From assembly GCF_036711975.1 (NCBI RefSeq), contig NC_091967.1, positions 10,044,001 through 10,108,000 of the forward strand: a stretch of 64,000 nucleotides of DNA, written 5' to 3'. The position numbers and the translations under genes are program-made. This DNA is from Onthophagus taurus. Taxonomy: Eukaryota > Arthropoda > Insecta > Coleoptera > Scarabaeidae. Positions 52,312 through 62,375 of this stretch are shown piece after piece. The notes below the pieces were generated by a model. That model was given only the letters and a program-made list of their open reading frames with translations, was not told where the DNA came from and did no database searches. Each line of letters starts with the position of its first letter. Position 1 is the first letter of the stretch.

Positions 52312-52878
52312 TTAAACGTAACCATTCAAAAATATTTTTAAAAAATCTTCGTACTCCAACGAAATAGTCCCAATACATTCAAGATCGCGGACTCTAAAAG
52401 CTTCCGTATATTTCTGGATTTCAACACATGCCATAATAAATTCATCCAAAGTCATTTCATTCGAATTTTCACCAAAAACTTTCATAACCAATTCAACAAA
52501 CTGGTTCGATAGTTTATAACCCATTTGAATCAAAGCATACGAAAATTCTTTAGCGTCGATCGTCCCGGAGTTGTTTAAATCATACATCATAAACACATGT
52601 AACCATCTATTTACGTAAGAGCACAATCGTTTAAACTCATCCAAATTTATAGTTTCGTTTCTGTCTCCATCGAAAAGACTCATCATTAATTTACATGCTT
52701 TTTTTGAAAAGTTTTTATTTTGCGACCAATATAAAGCTTCTTGTAATGATTTTAACGTTAAAAATCCAGTGTTGTTATTGTCTACTTTTTTAAACCATTC
52801 TTCGACTTCTTTTAACGTTTCTAAAGGTTTAGCATTTAATATTGAGGAATTTGAATCGGTTACGGTTTGATTCGACAT
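52312..52878 (-). CDS. Penta-EF-hand calcium-binding protein (ALG-2/sorcin-like), intronless
   Basis: 188 residues in one exon. There are five EF-hand units with the spacing of PEF proteins: (1) DNNNTGFLTLKS, which lacks the usual acidic residue at loop position 12; (2) DGDRNETINLDE; (3) DLNNSGTIDAKE, fully canonical; (4) a degenerate ENSNEMTLDE unit; (5) a degenerate LECIGTISLEYEDF unit. PEF proteins dimerise through EF5 and bind membranes or Pro-rich targets when EF1 and EF3 load calcium. Here EF3 and EF2 look most able to bind. The N-terminus is short and polar, without the long Gly/Pro tail of peflin or sorcin. No introns, so retro-origin is possible. AATAAA motifs lie just after the stop on the minus strand (52299-52304 and 52270-52275). 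Confidence 0.8.
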   Translation of the reverse strand: MSNQTVTDSNSSILNAKPLETLKEVEEWFKKVDNNNTGFLTLKSLQEALYWSQNKNFSKKACKLMMSLFDGDRNETINLDEFKRLCSYVNRWLHVFMMYDLNNSGTIDAKEFSYALIQMGYKLSNQFVELVMKVFGENSNEMTLDEFIMACVEIQKYTEAFRVRDLECIGTISLEYEDFLKIFLNGYV

Positions 52879-53057
52879 TTTTGATAATTATTATAGTGTA
52901 GAGTTTTAAAATATTTTTATCTTCACTGAATAGAAATTTGTGTTTTTGTGACGTTCTAAATTGTGAAAAGTTTGTGACAGATGCAAAGTCATAACTTTGA
53001 TTGATAGATATTGACTTAAATATAAGAGGTACTGATACCTTTGATTATATATAATAT

Positions 53058-53454
53058 GGATTGAGCCAACGAGAGAGATAGCTTGCGCAAGGTGATCGAA
53101 CCGAGATAGACATAGAAGCGTACTGACATATAATGGGCGTGCGTTAATTTATAAGATAAAAAACTATCAATTAGAAGTAACATTTATAATACTTACAGGT
53201 GATGTGAAACTGTATTATCGCGAACTTTGCACACGAGACAATACATTTTTAAACATAACGGTGTGACTAGCTGTGACACAACAAAACGATAAACGTCAAA
53301 TGGAAGAGGTTTGACACTTTTGTGCGCATGCGCCCGTCTGTTTAGTACCGTTTTATGTCTATCTTTGTTACACTTTCACATTATCGCTTTCCATCTGCGT
53401 CTATTCACCTTGAGCCACATTTTTGTTAGTAGATATATTCAGTTAGCTCAATCC
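53058..53454. mobile_element. MITE-like element with long imperfect terminal inverted repeats
   Basis: The ends are GGATTGAGCCAAC and, inverted, GTTAGCTCAATCC. The inverted similarity continues inward over about 110 bases. GAGATAGACATAGAAGCG matches AAGATAGACATAAAACGG from the other side, and GGGCGTGCG matches GGGCGCATGCG. No coding capacity. The target-site duplication was not clear, so the superfamily is unknown. Confidence 0.65.
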
Positions 53455-55100
53455 ACTGATACGCATTTTTTAAAAAGAATTTATCTTATAATACATGAAC
53501 ATAATAGTCAGTCTATAATACAAAGCAACCTAAAGAACGGTTGATTAGGTACAGCAATTTTATATCAGCTTATAGTTCTCCAAGATATGTTAATAAATTG
53601 AAGGATGTCCAAATTTTTTAATATCAATAGAAATTATTTTCTGATAGCAGAACATATGCACGTAAGATCAAGAATTATTAAGAGTAGATAATTATTAAAG
53701 AAGATGCACCAAATGAGTACAACAAAGCATTGTATCAGTTGGATTATGCAATAGTGGACATGAAATACAGCCTCTTGAAAAATCCATAAAATAGTCATTT
53801 GAGCACCATTGAGATTAATATTGTAGCTTCATAGACTTTTGATGAAAACAAGTTTCAATTCGATTTTTACCAAAGATTGGTCAAAATGTGAGATTCATGC
53901 AAATATAGTGAAAGAATTTGTGGTTGCAAGTTTGTATTAATTAATCCGGATCTTTTATCAAATCAGGCGCTACTTTTGCAATCTCTGTTTTAGCGGAATT
54001 AGCTTCTTAGTAACTCTACAAATACCTTTATAGATTTTGAAAACCCGCCTTCAAGGTAATAATGACGAATTGCTATTTTAGAATCCGAAATAGATACTAA
54101 TCAGATACTCCTGTTACGATTGAGAAACCAATTCCATGCCAAAAATAACGTAAAATCTTCGGATGAAGAATTGAGCCTTTTTTAAATTAAGAGAGCGTTA
54201 TTATACAGTTGCTGCGATATCCTTTGAAATATCCTTATCGCTTTAACCTCGCAAAAACAGTACTCACAGCATCTACCAGTATGCAATTTAGAAAAGTGTA
54301 GATAAAGTTATTAGAAAAGAGTAGATTAAGTATGGAGCCTACGATAAGGAATAGCTGCTTACCATATTTATTCAACGTAACAGGAAAAGATTATTTCCTA
54401 GTTGTCAAAAGCCTCTATGTAACCTTTCATTTCGGCATTACATTTAATTGTTTGAATTATTATTAATTTGGAAATCGATTATTTTATTTATTTACCATCA
54501 TAAATTATTTCTGGGTCAAATTTTTTTCATTCACAACGCACCAATAACAGAATGGCATTCTTGTATTTTATTTGTTGTATATAAATATATCATTGTTTAC
54601 CAAGTATTAGTAATTCAATGTAACTTTGATTTAAGTAACTTTATCAGTTCTAGAAACTACTAAAGTAACTTTATAAACAAAGTTTTCCTTTTAATACAAC
54701 AGTATTTAAATTTTAAATTCTTTTATCACCATAACATTACAAGTATTGATTTTACATATTCTCTCACGCCTAAAAAAACGGGTGTGTATTTTCCTAAGTA
54801 TGTCACATTTTTTGAATTATAACCACCTTTTATTGCAATTTGAGCAGAATTTACTTTATTGCCAATCTTCCGTCACTCGTGAAATCGTTACATCTTATCT
54901 TATCCTTGTGTTATGTAAACACTATTACACTTAATTTTATATAGAGAGAAATATTTACGTTCGAAATTAGCTTTAACAAAGCGAAATAGTGTTGTGTTAC
55001 GTATACTATACATAAATATTGACCACGCCGGGTTGGTTTACGCTTAAATATAAACTCAAAGTCAGCGGTTTCTTTTTCAACACGATTGAATTAACTAAGT

Positions 55101-55134
55101 TCAGTTCGGTGCGGTACTCAGCCCAATTCGGTTC
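55101..55134 (+). promoter_or_regulatory. Core promoter (Inr + DPE) of Methuselah-type exon 1
   Basis: TCAGTT initiator at 55101-55106 and GGTTC at 55130-55134. The latter fits the downstream promoter element RGWYV at exactly +28 relative to the initiator A (55103). The start codon lies 67 bases downstream of the initiator A. Confidence 0.5.
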
Positions 55135-55169
55135 TTTAATATCATTCGGTATCTTTATATACATAAGTC

Positions 55170-55716
55170 ATGGGCAAATATTGGGCCTTATTGTGCATGT
55201 TTTTATCGGTTAATGTTGCTACTTTAGCTTCGAGACCGTGTAGTAAAGAACTTTCTATTAACATAAGTGCTGGTGTTTTTGATGATAAAACAAACAAAAT
55301 CATTTTTGATAATTTAACATTTCCGAAAGAATTAACTTATTACGAAGATAATTCGGTTTATGGTTGCGTTTGTGACGTTACAGTTTGCGTGAGAAAATGT
55401 TGTGATGTTGGTAAAGTTATCGTTTCAAACGAAACTGATAGCATGAGTTGTGAAGAAAGTGATGATCCGTTAAATATTAATAACACATTCAAATACATTT
55501 ATTATAAAGATGATACATGTGTATATGAAATAACCGATTTCGAATTAGCATCAAACGGAGAATTGACTGAAAATGATAATGGAGAGAGTGTAGTTCATAA
55601 TTTTTTGGAGTTTTGTATTGATACAAAATATGAGCTTGGAAATCGGAAAACTATCGTCCTCGGTTGTGCTGATATTGAGGTCTTACCAACTGAAAGAAGA
55701 GAACATGTACATGTAG
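55170..55716 (+). CDS. Methuselah-type GPCR ectodomain exon 1
   Basis: 547 bases, 182 codons plus one base, ending GTAG|GTAAGT in phase 1 at a Gly codon (VHVG). A signal peptide (MGKYWALLCMFLSVNVATLA) precedes the mature start RPCSKEL. The Methuselah ectodomain pattern is present: C..........I, then DNLTFPKELTYYEDNSVYGC, then VCDVTVCVRKCCDVG and a later FCIDTKYELG block. Met h-type ectodomains fold into beta-rich subdomains held by five disulfides and bind peptide ligands outside the cell. If the donor is ignored the frame runs to 56006, adding 96 residues with one weak hydrophobic stretch. These do not look like a receptor core and are better read as intron. No transmembrane exon follows in the next 2.5 kb. 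Confidence 0.85.
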
Positions 55717-58261
55717 GTAAGTTGTTCTATAAACAAAAATCGATAATTAAGTCATTTTTAAATTTATATATTAATTTGTTTAAGTCAATAAAAGTAAGTC
55801 TTGAAAAGATATTTTATTACGTTTTATGTCCATTGCTAAGTAGAACACAGCTACCTGGCGAATTACTAGTAATACTGGCACACGTGTGTTTAGGTTTGTT
55901 TTTTTTTGATCTAAATATAACCAGAAAAAAATCGTTTCTAAACTTTGCGATGGTGCGTATAATTCAGTCTTGTAATAAATTATATTGCTTTTGTTATGCT
56001 TTTTAGAATTTTAGAACATTATTAATAGCTTTATAGTCTTGTATACTATTAACTCTATGTATTATTACTTTTCAGGAATTAACATTTTCGGTGGTAACAT
56101 AGTATTTTTTTAAGCATCGCACCGGTCCCCCATATGATTCTAAATTTTGTTTTACAATGTTACGTGTTAACGTTCTTTGAAGTTCTGGATGTAATTTTTA
56201 TCGCGTAAGTTAAGGTGATCTATAAATAAACGCAGCTCTTGTTTAAATTTGCTGCTTATGCAAAATGTCGCTAACAAAAATTCGTAGGTATCATATCCTA
56301 GAAGTCAATCATAGAATCATAGAAGTTTTTAATGGCAAAAGAAAATCCCCAAAATAACGTCATCCCTAATAAAATTAATCAAAATAAGACACATAATTTA
56401 TCACTGGATTCAAACCAGTAGGTTTGGTTTCCACGAAAGTTTATATTATGTTGTACGAAACAATTACAAGATAATATTATTTCACACTCGCTTTATTTAT
56501 TATGTTCTACAGAAATAGAATATGTAGCTTTTTTAGATGAACATGCAAAATCGTTATCAACAACAAAATTATATATAAAATCGAAAATGAAAATGAAAAT
56601 CGAAAAGGAGTTAGGCCGAAAAGCAGATGGTAATCTTACTCTACAAATTACCTACATACCGAACCGTTCAATGTTAAATGAAAGTTTAATCAAGAAACAT
56701 CAAGACAGTCTTAACTAGGTTAATTTGCTAAGTTACTTTTCTTACTTAGTTTTAACACTCTAAATACGCTTAACATACTCCGCTTTCCTTACTCTAGTTA
56801 TAAACTTTTATGAAACCTTCTGCTAAGTGCTAAGTTTTATAATACGAATTTGTAAAAAAATATTACCCGCTACAAAAGAAAATTTCGGCCGTCTTTCCAA
56901 GATATATTGCTGCAGTTCCAATCATATCTGCAATTCCAATGGTTTTGAAAACTTCACAACGCGATGTTTCCTTCATTATTGCCTCCATTATTCCAACTTG
57001 AATACTCCAACATATAATTTTCAATTTCTTACAAAAACTGCTTCGTAAACTAGCTGTTCATCTGATGCTAAAAATCGCACTTAAGCAACTTGTTTCCTCA
57101 CACCCGTAACATTTTTAAATTTGGTATGTTGCTTTGATACAAGAGATCCAATTTTACATTTCGAAGTCAGTTAAATCCCCAATACTGGGCTCAAGAAGAT
57201 ATTTAGCTAACAAAGTAGTAGGATTCAACACATTTAAACCATTTAAGAATTCAGTTCATACATGGTCTTCGCCTAGTCTTAGTCACCTTTGAGACATTGT
57301 GTAACCCATGTTGGAGATCGAAGTAGTATGTTTAATAATTTTTTCATAAAGTTGAGCGAAGTTATTTATCATCATAGTTTTTAAAATCACTATCAGTTAT
57401 CCTTTTTAAAAACAGAACATATTTTATAATTTAAACATATATTTAAGAGAAGCTATAAAGAACTGCAATCTCTCATTACGTGTTGCTCTCTTCAAAAAGT
57501 ATTACACAGCTTATCATTAAGTAGTTACATATGCAAGACAAAAATCAAGCTTTTTGTAATGAACGGCAGAAGTAGGTGCAATATCATCATTGCTATAAGT
57601 TACCACAAAGTGGTAATGAAACTTGTCAATAATTTCAAGTACATTAATACAGCAATTGCTATCATTCGAAAGGAAAAATATTTGCTCGTTTATCATATTA
57701 ATAAAAGTCACACACATTTTGAGTCTGATATTGTTTTCAACAATGGCCAAAGAATCTTGCTGATAATTTTGCAATTCTGCCTTCGAAGAAAATATTTATT
57801 CATAATTAAGTCATCTAATTTTAAACATTGCCAAATAGATTATATAAGCTATAAAAGGCTTATTATTACAATTCTTTTCGTATTTATTATTACATTGTTT
57901 TTCCCTTCAAACTTTCATAATTATAATTATGAATAAACATAAAAGATTAGATTAGACGCTATAATCTTGAGGAAATGATGCACTTTATAAGAACAAAACT
58001 TTTCCTAAACTCATTTGTAAGAATAAGCGGAAAACACACATGATTAATAAACTTTCAACACTTCATAAACCTCAATTTCCAATTTCTATTTTAAAATCGA
58101 ACGTTTCAAGAAAATGAAATTAACGTCGGCAGTGTTTTTTAAATCCAGATCATTGTGGTTTAACATTTTTCCGGTTCAACGCTTAAGCATAAACTTCCCG
58201 TTTTTAATCAGCTTTTCGGTGTTAATTAAATCAGTCCAGTTTTTAAACGGCATTATAAAAA
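55717..58261. other. Spacer between ectodomain exons 1 and 2
   Basis: 2.5 kb searched by eye for transmembrane-core exons in both strands; none was recognised. The open frames near 56827-57048 (both strands) and 57517-57936 (both strands) are without known domains; a mobile-element origin for the latter is possible. Confidence 0.45.
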
Positions 58262-58856
58262 ATGTATAAAATGATTTTAAAAAATTTGTTTGTTTTAATT
58301 TGGTTGATAAATCCAATTTTCGGTGATTACGATTTTTGTCCATCACACTTAATGGTGGATATATCAATTGGGGAACAATATCCAAATGGAACCATAATAA
58401 AAGATGATTTAGTGTTCTTTGAAGAATATTACAAGATTGTAAATAGAACGCGTTGGGGTTGTTTAAGTGAGCATAATAGATACGTGAGGAAATGTTGTCC
58501 AAAATCGCAATTACTCATGAATAATGAGACAATCCATACATGTGGAGATACGAATGAAAAGTTTTCGTTTATTACTTATGATGGTGTTGATTTTGTCGGG
58601 AACGTGGATTTAAATGAAACGGATTTTTATGTTGTTTATAACAAATATTGTGAGTTCAGTGGTTATTTATTGGATCCTTTTCATTATGAAACAGATGTGT
58701 TTTTCTTACAAACTGATGGGACGATTCTATATAATGATACATTCGATTATAGTTCCATTGGCGATTTTTGTGTCGATAATGTGTTAAGAAACGGAACAAT
58801 TTATTTTTCAGCATTAGTTTGCTTTCCTCCACCACCGTTAGATTTGATTTCATATG
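58262..58856 (+). CDS. Methuselah-type GPCR ectodomain exon 2
   Basis: 595 bases, ending TCATATG|GTACGT in phase 1 (ISYG). A TCAGTC initiator-like hexamer lies at 58231-58236, 29 bases from the ATG by its A. The signal peptide MYKMILKNLFVLIWLINPIF is followed by GDYDFCPSHLMVDISIGEQY. The core reads RWGCLSEHNRYVRKCC. Two cysteines present in exons 1, 4, 5 and 6 (the C of VC and the C before VRKCC) are replaced by Ser and Tyr, so one disulfide was probably lost as a pair. The later YLLDPF, FFLQTDGTILYND and FCVDN blocks match exons 4 and 5. Only about 150 bases separate its donor from the start of exon 3. Confidence 0.85.
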
Positions 58857-58974
58857 GTACGTATTTAATTGCTTTTCTTAAAGGTCATTCGAATTTGATT
58901 TGTTTAGTTTAAACAAAACTTAATTAGTTTTTTAAGAAATGTACTCATACGCTATGAATAGACTTGAACCAACT

Positions 58975-59008
58975 TCAGTTCGAATTTATTCATCATTCAG
59001 AAAAGATG
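58975..59008 (+). promoter_or_regulatory. Core promoter (Inr + DPE) of ectodomain exon 3
   Basis: TCAGTT at 58975-58980 (A+1 at 58977) and AGATG at 59004-59008, which fits RGWYV at +28 and overlaps the start codon at 59006. Same spacing as at exon 1. Confidence 0.4.
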
Positions 59009-59396
59009 TTCGTTTTAATCCTTGTAGCAAACATTTTGATACCAACTACTTTTGGTGTTATCATTCAAAAGTGTTGTGGCGTGAATTCAATTTTAAACGA
59101 CGAATTATCCTGTGTTAAATTAAACGATGAAATTAGTTTTAACGTTAACGTATATTATGGAAACGTGCTTTTAGAAAACTTCGATTTTAACATTGAGTAC
59201 GGTTTTAATTGCAATGAGGGTTATTTTAAAACCAATATAAGTGAAAAAATATTCGTGCAATACAACGGCGATTTACATTATAGAAAACTTATCGTTCCTC
59301 TTGGTCGATACTGTCTTGAGTATGATTCAGACGAAGAAAAATTCAATTTAATAGCTTTAATTTGTGGGAAAAGTGAAAAATATTTGCATTTCATTG
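59006..59396 (+). CDS. Methuselah-type ectodomain exon 3, short form
   Basis: 391 bases, ending TTCATTG|GTGAGT in phase 1 (HFIG). The start MFVLILVANILIPTTFG is preferred over an upstream in-frame Met at 58964 because it begins the signal peptide and lies just after the initiator. The mature part starts almost at once with IIQKCCGVNSIL, which corresponds to the KCC..(N)EI region in the middle of the other copies. The whole first half (about 60 residues, including the YGCVC block) is missing. The second half is intact (YNGDLHYRKLIVPLGRYCLE). The splice donor is good and the frame is open, so it may still be used as a mini-ectodomain. Its donor is only 238 bases from exon 4. Confidence 0.75.
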
Positions 59397-59634
59397 GTGA
59401 GTAATAGTAAGTAGTTTTAGAAATAAACCGGAAGCACATGCATAAAAACAATGCACTTGTATTAAATAAATATAAAATATAATCTCGTTTTCTAAAAGAA
59501 AAAATTACCATACTATCGTAATCGGAAAATAACTTTATCTATTGCGGTTTTGGCTTTATAATGACGAAATGTGATGACAAATACAATCGCTGTTATTACA
59601 AGCAAATGTATTAAAAGCTCCCATTCTAGTAAAA

Positions 59635-60253
59635 ATGTTTTGTATTAGTGACACTATTCGTTCTCTAATTCTACTTTATCTCCAAATACATTACACATCA
59701 TCAAAAATAGAAACGCTCTGTGATTTTGAAGATGCCGTCGATATAACTTACAATTCAACTCTACTTCCTACTGGAGAGATATTCCATGAGGGTATCAAAT
59801 ATCCACAATACTACACTTTCGTTGTAGGCGATCGTTTTTACGGTTGCGTTTGCTTTTTAAAAGGTTGCGTGCAAAAGTGTTGTAAAAACGACGAAATATT
59901 CGTAAACAAAACGTGTATGCGCCGTGCAGAATCCGAATCAATTTCGAATTTACAAGTTTTCGATGGAACTAAGGTGGTTGGTGTAGTCGAAAAATCTTTA
60001 TACGTTTTTTATGGTACTCGACGGTGTGCTAAGTCCGAAATAAAATTGGATCCGAATGTGTGTATGGAGGATGAGTATTATCTTCAAAGTAATGGCGATC
60101 TATTTATGCCGTATGCAAGAACTTTATCTTACGGAACTTTTTGTATCGATCGAATCGAAGGTGAAGAAGAATTTACAGTTATCCAATGTGTATACTACGA
60201 TGAAGAAAGATTATTTACAAACGGGAGGTATGATGGATCGGTTGTTTCAACAG
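59635..60253 (+). CDS. Methuselah-type GPCR ectodomain exon 4
   Basis: 619 bases, ending ACAG|GTCAGT in phase 1 (VSTG). Signal peptide MFCISDTIRSLILLYLQIHY, then ...LCDFEDAVDITYNSTLL. Core YGCVCFLKGCVQKCCKNDEI, then LDPNVCMEDEYYLQSNGDLF and a FCIDRIEGEEEF block. N-glycosylation sites include YNST and NKTC. No clear TCAGT initiator was found upstream, unlike exons 1, 2, 3 and 6. Structurally it is among the most complete copies. Confidence 0.85.
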
Positions 60254-60300
60254 GTCAGTAGCAGATCTATAACAAATAAACAATGTTTCAATAATTAAGA

Positions 60301-60406
60301 AATATTATATTGAAAACCGGAAGAGATTACAATAGAGAAACAATTTATATTTCAGCATTAAATTGCAACCCACCACCATCAGATATGAATGTTTTATATT
60401 CATATG
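60301..60406 (+). pseudogene. Relic of the 3' end of an ectodomain exon, donor preserved
   Basis: One frame reads RETIYISALNCNPPPSDMN followed by VLYSYG, then |GTACGT at 60406/60407. It closely matches the end of exon 2 (GTIYFSALVCFPPPLDLISYG|GTACGT), down to the same donor hexamer and the CATATG before it. The upstream part is absent (a stop lies just before), so this is a truncated duplicate of an exon-2-like copy rather than a usable exon. Confidence 0.75.
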
Positions 60407-61759
60407 GTACGTATATTTAATATATTATCTATATATTATTTTTAATTAATATCATGAATCGCAACAAAAAATTCATCAATGATATTACTATTAAATCTTG
60501 ACTTAAATCTTTCAATAATAACTTATTTCATACAAAAATTCCTGATTGACAAGTTTTAGCATTATCCCTTACTTGTTTGTACACTTCATTCTTAAGGTTT
60601 AGAAACAAATCATGAAATTGTCAATCATATTGTGGTGCCTCGGTTTCGACTTTATCAGGTGGAATTATAAGATGTTTTGTCTAATTCAGCCGAGGTTGAT
60701 TGCGGTCCAAGCACAGTGATATTAATATTACATCAACTTGAATCTGATCATCATGTTGTGACAGCTTGGATAGAAACGACCTCAGACTGTAGATCTTTCA
60801 CTAATTAAGCCGAGGTTGCTTGCAGTCGAGAGTTAGTGATTAAAATTATATTAACCTAAAATAGATCATCATATTGTAGCGCCTCGGAAGCAAGCGACCT
60901 TGGTTTTATTATTTGAGGTTGCACATTTTTTATGACTAATTAAGGCGAGATTGCTTACAGCCGAGGTTTAGTGATTAAGATTATATCAACATCAAACTGG
61001 TCATAATATTGTAAAACCGTAATCCGACGTCAACATTATACCAACCTCAAACTGCTCATCGTATTGTGGTGCCTCGGTCGCAAGCAGCCTGAGTTTTATC
61101 AGCTGGAAGTGTAGATTTTTTGACTAATTAAACCGAGATAATTAAGCCTGAGGTTCAATGATTAATTTCATATCTACTTCATTTTTTGACCATCCTGTAT
61201 AATTACGTTGTATTTGTGACGATTTGAAGTGAAATCATACAAATTTTGCTTGAATGTTGAAGTTTTGCAAAAAAAAAAACTGTTAGAAAAAATGAAAATT
61301 AAAATAGCTGGAAAACGAAAAGCTCTAAATATCAATAATCCTAATCAAAGTCAATCAATTTTGTTGTACAGAATTTGGACATGTAATAAAAACCATAACA
61401 TTCCATTTAAAATATCTTTTTGGCGAATACTGTAGATTCTACCAACGTTTCGTGCCTAAACAGGTCTTCAGGCATGACGTTTTATAATATCAATCTGATT
61501 CTGATATATTGCCTATCTTGCCAAATTAATCTTTATAAATATATCTATAACAACAACGTTTTAAACAAACATTTTTCGATAAGTTTACTTAAACAAAAAA
61601 AAAAGAATATTAGATAAGATTCTAAATCATATGACGTTATTTCTTCATTTTCATCGGTTTCTTTATCAATGAACAAAAAACCACACATAACCGAAACCAA
61701 TATGACACATTTTAGATAAAATCAGAGCGGATTCATAATTTAACGTAACTATCGCGGAA
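60407..61759. other. Spacer between ectodomain exons 4 and 5
   Basis: Contains the degenerate GCCTCGG/CCGAGG repeat cluster at about 60600-61200. No transmembrane-core exon was recognised. An open frame at 61229-61435 is low-complexity. Confidence 0.45.
60600..61200. repeat. Degenerate repeat cluster with GCCTCGG ... CCGAGGTTGCTTGC blocks
   Basis: ATTGTGGTGCCTCGG-like blocks near 60629, 60752, 60873, 61011 and 61063 alternate with (T)AATTAAGCCGAGGTTGCTTG-like blocks and GTGATTAAAATTATATCAAC stretches. Direct repeats are about 120-140 bases apart, and the CCTCGG and CCGAGG cores are inverted relative to each other, so each unit can fold. It is probably an old tandem or MITE-derived cluster. 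Confidence 0.6.
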
Positions 61760-62375
61760 ATGGTCGTGTTCGTTATACTATACTGCGTTATTCTCTGTGT
61801 AAAAACGGTGTTTTCAATTCAATTGCCTTGTCCTATCGAGGAAACTGTTATTATCAAGCTGGATAACGACTACGATGACATCATGTCCACCAACTTAACA
61901 AATATATCATATCAGGGATTCACTTATTCCGAAGATAAATATTTTCAACTTGATGATGATAACACAACGATTTATGGATGTGTTTGTCTTGTAAAAACAT
62001 GCGTTAAAAAATGTTGCCCAGAAGGAGAGATGTTTATAAACGATAGTTGTGGATTAAGTGATGATTTAGTGAAAAGTCTAGATCCGGAAATTTATGGAGG
62101 GACTGAAGTGATTAATGTTACGGATACATCCAAACATATAATAACAGTTAATTTTAGTTGTGAAAATAGATATAGATATATGTTGGATCCGATAACTTAT
62201 CCGGAATATGATTCGTTTTATTTACAAGTGGACGGATCTTTATACCTACCTGGCATTCAAGAAAATGTTACTGCCGATTTTTGTTTTGAATTTATAAATG
62301 GTTCTGATGACATTTGGGTAATTAGATGTGGATATGCTGATGAAGAATACCAAAGTTTTAACGAAACTATAATAG
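61760..62375 (+). CDS. Methuselah-type GPCR ectodomain exon 5
   Basis: 616 bases, ending ATAATAG|GTAACT in phase 1 (TIIG). Signal peptide MVVFVILYCVILCVKTVFS, mature IQLPCPIEETVIIKL. Core YGCVCLVKTCVKKCCPEGEM, then a YMLDPITYPEYDSFYLQVDG block and a FCFEFINGSDDI block close to exons 2 and 4. Several Asn-X-Ser/Thr sites (NLTNIS, NDSC, NVTD, NGSD). An AATCAGAG motif at about 61720-61727 is a weaker initiator candidate. Confidence 0.85.

Larger units (their letters stand above)
52879..55169. other. Intergenic DNA with a MITE
   Basis: Contains the MITE at 53058-53454, which sits about 180 bases upstream of the EF-hand start and could affect its promoter. The open plus-strand frames at 53311-53544, 54448-54663 and 54746-54934 have no recognisable domain. 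No ectodomain exon was found before 55170. Confidence 0.45.

Noticed and set aside
55717-56006. Open continuation of ectodomain exon 1 past its donor, with a hydrophobic stretch
   Set aside because: It contains only one weak hydrophobic segment, has no Methuselah receptor-core motif, and the other five copies stop soon after the same donor position. Best read as intron.
56827-57048. Opposing open frames of about 75 codons on both strands
   Set aside because: No recognised domain on either strand and no supporting splice or promoter signals.
57517-57936. Opposing open frames, one of 125 codons on the plus strand
   Set aside because: AT-biased composition and no family resemblance; possibly an old mobile element, but nothing can be supported.
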